A model generated the notes under the pieces. It saw only the letters and a list, made by a program, of their open reading frames with translations, searched no databases and had not been told where the DNA came from. Source: Bacteroidetes/Chlorobi group bacterium ChocPot_Mid (lineage in GTDB: Bacteria > Bacteroidota > Ignavibacteria > Kapaibacteriales > UBA2268). From it: DNA of 5,142 nucleotides. The DNA is taken from positions 1 to 5,142 of the forward strand of contig RCNQ01000331.1 of the NCBI GenBank assembly GCA_003731675.1, written 5' to 3'. Position numbers and translations under genes: made by a program. The stretch's first letter is position 1. Each line of letters begins with the position of its first letter. Positions 1 through 5,142 of the stretch are shown one piece after another.

Positions 1-363
1 TTGAGAGTGAGGAACAGTAAGGTGAGAATTTTTGAAAATTTTATCGCCATAAAAAATAATGTCAATATCAATTTCCCGTTCGGTCCATTTTTCTCTTGAT
101 TTTCTACCAAGCGAGTACTCAATACTTTTGCATAGCTGAATGAAATTACTTAGTGAAAAAGTTGTAGTACCCGTAACAGCGGCATTCAAAAACCAGGGTT
201 GGTCAATATTTCCGAAGGGTTCAGTTTCGTAGATAGATGAAAGCTTTAAATCTGTCAGAGCATTGGATTCCTGCAATAGTCTGAAAGCATCCAAAATATT
301 TTGTCGCTTGTTTCCGAGATTGGACCCAAGCGACAAAAGAATATTAACTTCATTTTTTTTCAT
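1..363 (-). CDS. folK: 2-amino-4-hydroxy-6-hydroxymethyldihydropteridine diphosphokinase (HPPK), N-terminal part
   Basis: HPPK transfers pyrophosphate from ATP to 6-hydroxymethyl-7,8-dihydropterin, the step after FolB in cytoplasmic folate synthesis. I translated the minus strand from the ATG at 363-361 and found 121 open residues running off the left edge, so the last quarter or so of a usual ~160-residue protein is missing. Visible family signatures are LLSLGSNLGNK (residues 9-19), YETEPFGNIDQPWFLNAAV (45-63), LGRKSREKW (85-93) and REIDIDIIFYG (96-106). D99 and D101 match the two magnesium-binding aspartates of E. coli HPPK (D95, D97), and LTVPHSQ (115-121) contains the conserved histidine H119. 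The start is ambiguous: an in-frame ATG at 372-370 would add MIQ, and neither start has a convincing Shine-Dalgarno site. The gene begins 28 (or 19) bases after the folB stop, so co-transcription with folB is likely. The identification is secure from the motifs. Confidence 0.95.
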   Translation of the reverse strand, partial: MKKNEVNILLSLGSNLGNKRQNILDAFRLLQESNALTDLKLSSIYETEPFGNIDQPWFLNAAVTGTTTFSLSNFIQLCKSIEYSLGRKSREKWTEREIDIDIIFYGDKIFKNSHLTVPHSQ

Positions 364-391
364 TTGTATCATCGAAGAATGCAAAAAAGAA

Positions 392-778
392 TTATTCCAA
401 TTGTTTTCTGGAAAGAGTCTGTTCAGCTTCGATGAATTTGACAATTCTCCTGATTGGTACTCCCATTTTGCGAACGCGAACTTTTGCTTTTTGTAATTCA
501 GGGAACTTTTCCATAAGCAAATTAAGAATTTCACGGGCGAGAGTTTCGATTAGGTTGTAATTCTCACCTGCGATTACTTCTTCAATGCAAAAGAAAGCTT
601 CCTCGTAATTAAGAGCCATATTTACATCATCGTTAATTATGGAATGGGTAGCGTCATAATACATTTCGAGGTCAACTTCGTATTTACCACCAAGCTGTTG
701 TTCTTCGCTTTTTACGCCGTGGTAGGCGTAAAATTGAGCACCAACGATGCTCAATTTCATAAGAGATGCTTTTTTCAT
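392..778 (-). CDS. folB: dihydroneopterin aldolase
   Basis: FolB cleaves 7,8-dihydroneopterin to 6-hydroxymethyl-7,8-dihydropterin and glycolaldehyde, supplying the substrate of the FolK encoded next to it. The 128-residue product has the usual length (~120) and order of motifs: LSIVGAQFYAYHGV (residues 9-22), EEQQLGGKYEVDLEM (25-39), NYEEAF (57-62), the substrate-binding LIETLAREI with E78 (76-84), and VRVRKMGVPI (100-109), where K104 corresponds to the catalytic lysine of characterised aldolases. Family members usually begin directly at the first beta strand, so the second methionine (codon 760-758, giving MKLSIVGAQ) may be the true start. Neither candidate start has a clear ribosome-binding site. 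It follows the 646-residue lipoprotein after 30 bases that contain no terminator-like hairpin, and precedes folK by 28 bases. All key residues are present, so it is probably functional. Confidence 0.95.
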   Translation of the reverse strand: MKKASLMKLSIVGAQFYAYHGVKSEEQQLGGKYEVDLEMYYDATHSIINDDVNMALNYEEAFFCIEEVIAGENYNLIETLAREILNLLMEKFPELQKAKVRVRKMGVPIRRIVKFIEAEQTLSRKQLE

Positions 779-808
779 TGTTTTAAATTTCGATAAAATT
801 ATTCAACA

Positions 809-2749
809 TTATTTATTTCTAACAACCCTGAAGCCAATTTTTCTGTCCTGAATTTCGGGGTTAACATCAGTACGAGACCATGATTTGATTTCATCAACAG
901 TCGAGAACATACTACCACCGCGCAGAGCTTTGCCATTACCTTCGAAATTAGAAGGACCTTTCGGGTCAGTTACAGGAGTATCAGAGTACGAATCGAGCCA
1001 ATCCCAGACCCATTCAGCGGCATTGCCGTACATATCATACAAGCCCCAAGGATTAGGTAGTTTTTGACCGACATCATTTAGCTTCATTCCGCTATTAGTT
1101 CTTATCCAAGCATAATCTTCGAGATTACCTGTGAAGTTAACATCACCGGTAGTACCAGCCCTGCAGGCGTATTCCCATTCTGCTTCAGTAGGCAATCTAT
1201 AGCCATTTTTATTGAAATCGCAAGTAACTTCATCGCCATTGATTGTGTAGCATTCTTGCAATCCATCACGTTTTGAAGCAGAGTTGCACCATTTAACTAT
1301 GTCAATCCATTTGGTTAGGTTAGCTGGTTTATTTGGACCAGTGTCGTCCGGAAGATAGTCAGGCCAAGTAGAAACAACTTCCTGATATTTGGATTGAGTA
1401 ATTTCGGTTTTACTCATATAAAAGTCTTTTGTCAGAGTAACCTGATGAGCAGGATTACCCCATAAATCATCTTCGGATGTTCCCATAGTGAATGTCCCGG
1501 CTTTTATTAGAACAGTTTCAACAAGATATACTTTTGTTGTTTCTGTAATAATAAGACTTTTTCTGTTGCTTTCCATACCGTCAACAGAGACATATAATTC
1601 ATAAGCACCAGGAGCGGCATCGGAAGGCACGAGGATTGATATTTTAGTATTAGACCACGATACAACATTACTGAGACTTAATTTATTATCACCCAAATAT
1701 ACGTGACTATTCAATCCCTTAGTGGCACCGAAGTTTTTACCAGTAATATCAACAAATTCATTCACTTTAACTTCGTATTTTGAAAGAGAAGTGATTTCAG
1801 GAGGTTTTGGAGCTTCTGTACCCAAAGTGAAATCAACTTCGTTGCTTTTTACATCATCTTTGTAAACAAAAAGTTTCCCTGTCTTAGCACCCTGAGGTAC
1901 TTTAACGAGAATAAGGTCATCTTTCCAGTCAATAAAGCTATTGTCGTCATTGACAGTAACTCCACCAATAACAGCATATCCTTTGTGGTAATTTCTGTTA
2001 TCAGAAAACTTAGAGCCATAAATTCTGATTGTATCTCCAACTTTTGCAGTTGATGGTTGAATATAATCAATTACAGGTGGCTCAATAACTACCTTTTGTA
2101 AAACAGTAAAATTGAATTCATTGCTGGTAACATTACGAACAACAACCTGAATTTTCCCAGCACCAGGAGTAGCATTAGCAGGCACTCTGAAAATAATCTT
2201 TGAACTTGTCCAGGAAATATAATCTCCGGATAGTACCTTATTACCAAAAAGATTAACATAATTGGTATCTCTTTGGTTCAGGAAATTAGAACCATCAATA
2301 GTAACGGTATCACCCGCATAAGCTTTATCAGGTTTAATTCTACTGATAAAAGGGGGACCGACAACCGTTCCAATAGTAAAGTAAACAGGTTGAGATGTTA
2401 GCGTGGAATCAGGATAAACAACAACAACCTTGATATAACCAGTCAAAGCCAATGCAGGTATTTTCAATGTAATAATGCTATCATTCCATGCGACATAATC
2501 AGAGGTTTCAGGTTTAACTTCACCAAATAAAACGAAACTTGAACCTCTTGAAGCACCAAAATTTTTTCCGTTAATAGTTATCTGTTGTCCCGGAACTCCA
2601 GTTATAGGGTCGATTAAGGTTATTTCAGGAACCTTATATTCTTTGACAACCACCGGAGGTTTAACAGGATTATCATCGCATGATAAAAATAATAGAAATG
2701 ATAAACTTGTTAATGAAATCAACAAAATCAAAAATTTTCTAGTCATCAT
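809..2749 (-). CDS. lipoprotein with four IPT/TIG repeats and a C-terminal SUMF1/FGE-like domain
   Basis: This is a predicted cell-envelope protein of 646 residues. Residues 1-24 form a type II signal peptide: a basic start, a long hydrophobic stretch and the lipobox FLSC, with C24 as the lipidated residue, followed by DDNPVKPP. Four IPT/TIG immunoglobulin-like repeats follow at about 41-126, 132-216, 224-309 and 317-402. Each begins P-x-I, has a G-x-x-[IV]-x-I-x-G-x-x-F core (for example ITGKNFG) and contains a W or tryptophan-like strand before a [VI]P turn. Residues 409-646 are a SUMF1/FGE-sulfatase domain with AGTFTMG (417-423), GYRLPTEAEWEYACRAG (516-532), NPWGLYDMYGNAAEW (566-580) and a final RGGS...GFRVVRN. 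No cysteine lies between RGGS (610) and the end, so the copper-binding cysteine pair of formylglycine-generating enzymes is absent and catalysis of that type is unlikely. It is a longer paralogue of the gene just upstream, 43 bases away. Its function is not known; adhesion, ligand binding or envelope structure (compare GldJ/GldK-type SUMF1 lipoproteins) are possible. Confidence 0.9.
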   Translation of the reverse strand: MMTRKFLILLISLTSLSFLLFLSCDDNPVKPPVVVKEYKVPEITLIDPITGVPGQQITINGKNFGASRGSSFVLFGEVKPETSDYVAWNDSIITLKIPALALTGYIKVVVVYPDSTLTSQPVYFTIGTVVGPPFISRIKPDKAYAGDTVTIDGSNFLNQRDTNYVNLFGNKVLSGDYISWTSSKIIFRVPANATPGAGKIQVVVRNVTSNEFNFTVLQKVVIEPPVIDYIQPSTAKVGDTIRIYGSKFSDNRNYHKGYAVIGGVTVNDDNSFIDWKDDLILVKVPQGAKTGKLFVYKDDVKSNEVDFTLGTEAPKPPEITSLSKYEVKVNEFVDITGKNFGATKGLNSHVYLGDNKLSLSNVVSWSNTKISILVPSDAAPGAYELYVSVDGMESNRKSLIITETTKVYLVETVLIKAGTFTMGTSEDDLWGNPAHQVTLTKDFYMSKTEITQSKYQEVVSTWPDYLPDDTGPNKPANLTKWIDIVKWCNSASKRDGLQECYTINGDEVTCDFNKNGYRLPTEAEWEYACRAGTTGDVNFTGNLEDYAWIRTNSGMKLNDVGQKLPNPWGLYDMYGNAAEWVWDWLDSYSDTPVTDPKGPSNFEGNGKALRGGSMFSTVDEIKSWSRTDVNPEIQDRKIGFRVVRNK

Positions 2750-2753
2750 ATTA

Positions 2754-2758
2754 TCCTT
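2754..2758 (-). promoter_or_regulatory. ribosome-binding site (AAGGA) ahead of a double ATG
   Basis: The minus strand reads AAGGA, TAAT, then ATGATG. The first ATG (2749-2747) is four bases from the site and the second (2746-2744) seven bases. Spacing favours the second ATG, which would make the lipoprotein 645 residues starting MTRKFL. The signal peptide and lipobox are unaffected. Confidence 0.6.
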
Positions 2759-2792
2759 AAATTATATTTATAAATTATTTCATAATTTCTTG

Positions 2793-4175
2793 TTATCTTG
2801 CGTTGCGAACTACTCTAAATCCAATGTAGTATTCAGATTCCATTGTATGCTGTTCTCCCCAACGATATGAGCAGGTAGTTTTAATTTTATCTTCAGTATA
2901 AGCACCACCTCTGAGAACCTTACCACTATCCTTAATATTGGAACCTTTTGGGTCTAAACTGTCTTTAGAATCAGTATAGTATTCGGCATCGAACCAATCC
3001 CAGCACCATTCCTTGACATTACCAAGCATATCGTAAACACCAAAGGCATTAGGTTCTTTTTGACCGATTTCGTGTGTTTTATTCCCAGCATTTTCATTAT
3101 GCCAAGCCATATTGCTTACAACACCATTAGCTCCATCTTTGCCTTTTCCGTACCTCCATTCACTACCAGCTCTTGCGGCAAGTTCCCATTCTGCTTCTGT
3201 TGGCAATCTATAACCGTTAGCGTCCCAGTTAGCTGTAACTTCCTCTCCACTAATTGTGTAAACAGGTTTAAAACCTTCTCTTATTGATAGCTCATTACAA
3301 AATTTACAACAATTTAACCATGAAACCCTTTCAACAGGATTTTTAGGACCTTTGTTATAGCTGTTATGTGATGTAGATGAAACTCTGTCCCAGACCTCTT
3401 GTGAAATTTCATATTTCGAAATATAAAACGGTTTGGTAATGATTACAGTATGTTTTGGTGAACTATAACCACCAGTTTCATCATCAGCACCCATCTTAAA
3501 TTTACCACCCGGTATTAAAACCTGCTCTAATAAAATATTATCATTTTGTATTTCTAAATACATGGAGTTGGATTTTTGCCCATTGACATAAACGATTACA
3601 TCTCCGGATGTCGCTCCTGTTGGGACTTCGACTACAATCTTTTTATCTTTCCAACTGGTTACAGTTGTAACAAGTACTCCATTGATAGTAACGAAATTGC
3701 CATTCTGTCCATCACCGAAATACGAACCTTCTATCCCGAAAGTTTTCCTTGGGAAAGGTTTATTTGTATCAAAACCTTTGATAACAGGAGGATTTGATGT
3801 TGAAGCTGTATTTAATGTAAGGTTATATTCATTTGAACTATTCCCATTTACATTTACAATTAATTTTCCTGTGGTTGCATCATCGGGCAAAAAAGCAATA
3901 ATTTGATTATAAGACCAATAAATAATCTTAGTAAACTTTTTACCGTTTATCGAGATAGAAATATCATCTGTTGAAAATCCGAAATTTTTTCCTGTGATTA
4001 CAATAGGATAGGATGCAAATGTTGGATTTGCAGTAACATTGAGAATTTGAGGTTTATCCACGTTGTTATTATTGTTATTATTATTCGAAGGTGTAGTATT
4101 ATCATTACATGCCGTCAGTATAATAAATACTACCAAGATAGCAATGGTCGTTATATTGTTTTTTATATTTTTCAT
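2793..4175 (-). CDS. lipoprotein with two IPT/TIG repeats and a C-terminal SUMF1/FGE-like domain
   Basis: This is a predicted envelope lipoprotein of 460 residues and the first gene of the downstream cluster. The signal peptide ends in the lipobox LTAC with C23 as the lipidated residue. A low-complexity linker with eight consecutive asparagines (31-38) separates the anchor from two IPT/TIG repeats at about 41-121 and 129-209. Residues 216-460 form a SUMF1/FGE-sulfatase domain with PGGKFKMG (222-229), GYRLPTEAEWELAARAG (321-337), NAFGVYDMLGNVKEW (376-390), LRGGAY (421-426) and terminal GFRVVRN. Only one cysteine (C435) lies after RGGA where true formylglycine-generating enzymes have a copper-binding pair, so enzymatic FGE activity is doubtful. 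The start is supported by an AGGAGG sequence five bases upstream. It shares its architecture with the next gene but has two fewer IPT repeats. The role is unknown; the layout suggests a short anchored stalk presenting a lectin-fold tip domain outside the membrane. Confidence 0.9.
   Translation of the reverse strand: MKNIKNNITTIAILVVFIILTACNDNTTPSNNNNNNNNVDKPQILNVTANPTFASYPIVITGKNFGFSTDDISISINGKKFTKIIYWSYNQIIAFLPDDATTGKLIVNVNGNSSNEYNLTLNTASTSNPPVIKGFDTNKPFPRKTFGIEGSYFGDGQNGNFVTINGVLVTTVTSWKDKKIVVEVPTGATSGDVIVYVNGQKSNSMYLEIQNDNILLEQVLIPGGKFKMGADDETGGYSSPKHTVIITKPFYISKYEISQEVWDRVSSTSHNSYNKGPKNPVERVSWLNCCKFCNELSIREGFKPVYTISGEEVTANWDANGYRLPTEAEWELAARAGSEWRYGKGKDGANGVVSNMAWHNENAGNKTHEIGQKEPNAFGVYDMLGNVKEWCWDWFDAEYYTDSKDSLDPKGSNIKDSGKVLRGGAYTEDKIKTTCSYRWGEQHTMESEYYIGFRVVRNAR
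4062..4085 (-). repeat. AAT/AAC trinucleotide tract coding for eight asparagines
   Basis: Eight consecutive asparagine codons (five AAT and three AAC) encode residues 31-38 of the 460-residue lipoprotein, directly after the lipidated cysteine region. It serves as a flexible polar linker between the membrane anchor and the first IPT repeat. Slippage here would change linker length by whole residues without breaking the frame. The AAC interruptions would limit that. Confidence 0.8.
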
Positions 4176-4180
4176 TGTAC

Positions 4181-4186
4181 CCTCCT
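4181..4186 (-). promoter_or_regulatory. strong ribosome-binding site (AGGAGG)
   Basis: The minus strand reads AGGAGG followed by GTACA and then the ATG at 4175-4173. This is a full consensus Shine-Dalgarno match at a five-base spacing. It fixes the start of the 460-residue lipoprotein. It is notable because folB and folK in the same window lack any such site. Confidence 0.85.
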
Positions 4187-4208
4187 AATTGTTGTTATTA
4201 ATTACTAC

Positions 4209-4238
4209 CTGAAAATTAATAATATTAAAAACTTTCAG
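4209..4238 (-). repeat. imperfect inverted repeat in the leader
   Basis: CTGAAA at one end and TTTCAG at the other are perfectly complementary across 30 bases. Between them sits the perfect odd palindrome TTAATATTATTAA. The pairing extends to nine pairs with one G-T wobble before a mismatch. It lies upstream of the ribosome-binding site of the first lipoprotein gene and overlaps the promoter-like hexamers, so it could be an operator or a leader hairpin. In such AT-rich DNA the inner palindrome may be chance; the GC-containing outer arms are the better evidence. Confidence 0.45.
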
Positions 4239-4262
4239 CAAAATATCAAACATTAAAATTAT

Positions 4263-4298
4263 AAAAAAAACCGCAAAGTAAAAAATACAATGCGGTTT
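4263..4298 (-). terminator. rho-independent terminator after the protease gene
   Basis: Read on the minus strand, AAACCGCA (4298-4291) pairs perfectly with TGCGGTTT (4275-4268). The 15-base loop can form a further three-base GTA/TAC helix. The 3' arm runs into a thymine tract (complement of the eight adenines at 4263-4270). The hairpin starts 20 bases after the protease stop codon. On the plus strand the stem is followed by an A-rich run instead, so it works only in the minus direction. It separates the protease transcript from the lipoprotein cluster. Confidence 0.85.
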
Positions 4299-4317
4299 AT
4301 AAAAATAATTACCTTAA

Positions 4318-5142
4318 TTACTTACTTTTATCTGGAAAAGGTGGAACTTTGGGTATTTGAGGTTTCGTGTTAGTTTTGATTTGTTCTAAAATGACCTCAA
4401 TAGCTTTATTCAACTGTTCATCTTCTCCTTTATACTCTTTTGCGGGATGGTTATCAACTTCGATATCTGGTTGCATACCAACTCCTTCAAGAACCCATGT
4501 GCCATCAGCACCGAAATTTGCAAATTCTGGTTTGTAAAGATAACTTCCATCAAGAAAAGGAAGCGACCCCCTTATACCAATTACTCCTCCCCAACTCCTC
4601 TTACCAATCAGAGTGCCGATACCTGCTTTTTTAAATTGATATGGGAACAAATCCCCGTCAGATGCTGATATTTCATTAAGCAAACATACAATTGGTCCTG
4701 TCATCACAGCATCTGGATTTGTCATTACTTCTTCCTGATTTCTGGAATTTTTTGCGACTAAAAGTATCCTTCTTAATCTTTCAATAATCATTGGTGAAAC
4801 ATTTCCACCTCCATTATACCTGTCATCAACAATTAGAGCTTCCTTGCGAACCTGTGGATAAAAATACTTCACAAATTCATTCAATCCTTCCATACTCATA
4901 TCAGGTATATGGATATAACCTACTCTTCCATTTGTTGCTTTCTCAACTTTTAATCTGTTATTTTCAACCCAATTGTAATATCTCAAATGGCTTTCAGAAC
5001 TTATCGTTTTGACATAATAATCTTTTGCTGATGATTCGTTAGGTTTTGATGAAACTGACAAAGCAACATATTTTTGAGTTTTTCCGTTGAGTGCTTCAAA
5101 AGGTGTTAATTGTTTGGACAATCTTATTCCATCAAGAGCAAA
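4318..5142 (-). CDS. tricorn-like S41 family serine protease, C-terminal part
   Basis: Tricorn proteases cut oligopeptides with a serine nucleophile in a C-terminal processing-protease-like fold. The reading frame is open to the right edge (FALDGIRL... upstream of the TTG at 5121-5119), so the gene continues beyond the window and that TTG is not the real start. The 274 visible residues begin in the end of a PDZ domain (about 1-35). The S41 core then shows RVGYIHIPDM (73-82), VDDRYNGGGN (105-114), LNEISASDGD (155-164) and GKRSWGGVIGIRG (180-192). S161 in ASDGD corresponds to the nucleophile (Ser965 in Thermoplasma tricorn). E219 in LEGVGMQPDIEV matches the second charge-relay residue (Glu1023). 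The histidine partner would lie before the PDZ and is off the window. The tail is a proline- and lysine-rich stretch. The complete gene is probably about 1,000 residues with N-terminal beta-propellers, as is usual for bacterial homologues. A terminator follows the stop, so it is probably the last gene of its own transcript. Confidence 0.92.
   Translation of the reverse strand, partial: FALDGIRLSKQLTPFEALNGKTQKYVALSVSSKPNESSAKDYYVKTISSESHLRYYNWVENNRLKVEKATNGRVGYIHIPDMSMEGLNEFVKYFYPQVRKEALIVDDRYNGGGNVSPMIIERLRRILLVAKNSRNQEEVMTNPDAVMTGPIVCLLNEISASDGDLFPYQFKKAGIGTLIGKRSWGGVIGIRGSLPFLDGSYLYKPEFANFGADGTWVLEGVGMQPDIEVDNHPAKEYKGEDEQLNKAIEVILEQIKTNTKPQIPKVPPFPDKSK

Larger units (their letters stand above)
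4176..4262 (-). promoter_or_regulatory. promoter/leader region of the lipoprotein cluster
   Basis: This very AT-rich segment lies between the terminator and the first lipoprotein start, so the promoter for the downstream genes should be here if the terminator is efficient. On the minus strand a TTGATA (4249-4244) and a TATTAT (4224-4219) resemble -35 and -10 hexamers, but their spacing of 19 bases is long. No clean Bacteroidota-type TTTG/TAnnTTTG pair was found. The location is well supported; the exact promoter is not. Confidence 0.4.

Noticed and set aside
263..496. Plus-strand open frame of 77 codons
   Set aside because: It lies antisense to the well-supported folK start and folB end, shows no family motif and has no ribosome-binding site; it is a shadow of the real genes.
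1849..2070. Second minus-strand open frame of 73 codons inside the longer lipoprotein gene
   Set aside because: It is the shifted frame of IPT repeat 3; the main frame is continuous with clear repeats, so there is no frameshift or nested gene to support.
2772..2788. AAATTAT-TTC-ATAATTT inverted repeat between the two lipoprotein genes
   Set aside because: The stem is only A-T pairs, has no following thymine tract in the minus direction, and such matches are expected by chance in AT-rich spacers; it is not a convincing terminator.
4047..4256. Plus-strand open frame rich in I, V and N across the lipoprotein start and leader
   Set aside because: It reads antisense through the asparagine tract and signal peptide; the hydrophobic look comes from AT-rich sequence and it has no homologous motif.
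4440..5012. Plus-strand open frames of 64-73 codons antisense to the protease
   Set aside because: They overlap a gene with intact catalytic motifs on the other strand and carry no recognisable domain or start signal.
5119..5121. TTG as the start of the S41 protease gene
   Set aside because: The frame stays open upstream to the window edge and the residues there (FALDGIRL) continue the PDZ domain, so the TTG is an internal leucine.

Overview
The window is AT-rich bacterial chromosome with every recognisable gene on the minus strand, so it reads from right to left. Gene content and style suggest a member of the Bacteroidota/Chlorobiota/Ignavibacteriota (FCB) assemblage: large lipoproteins with IPT/TIG and sulfatase-modifying-factor domains, a bacterial tricorn-type protease, AT-rich spacers and several starts without a clear Shine-Dalgarno site. 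This placement is an inference from gene style, not from a marker gene.

Region by region, in transcription order. (1) 5142-4318: the C-terminal 274 residues of a tricorn-like S41 serine protease, cut by the right window edge, followed 20 bases after its stop by a good intrinsic terminator (4298-4263). (2) 4262-4176: an 87-base promoter/leader segment with a 30-base imperfect inverted repeat and a strong AGGAGG ribosome-binding site. (3) 4175-2793 and 2749-809: two tandem paralogous lipoproteins. Each has a lipobox signal peptide, a stalk of IPT/TIG immunoglobulin-like repeats (two in the first, four in the second) and a C-terminal SUMF1/FGE-sulfatase (C-type-lectin-like fold) domain. Neither domain carries the cysteine pair needed by true formylglycine-generating enzymes, so both are more likely binding or structural cell-surface proteins than enzymes. 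(4) 778-392 and 363-1: folB (dihydroneopterin aldolase) and the N-terminal 121 residues of folK (HPPK), two consecutive steps of folate synthesis; folK is cut by the left window edge.

The spacers between the four downstream genes are short (43, 30 and 28 bases) and hold no GC-rich terminator. A single transcript from the 4176-4262 region through folK is therefore possible, though an internal promoter for folB-folK cannot be excluded. The lipoprotein pair and the folate genes have no obvious biochemical link. The least explained part of the window is the lipoprotein pair: modular anchored stalks of different length, each tipped by a degenerate FGE-fold domain. No mobile element, CRISPR array, tRNA or rRNA was seen.
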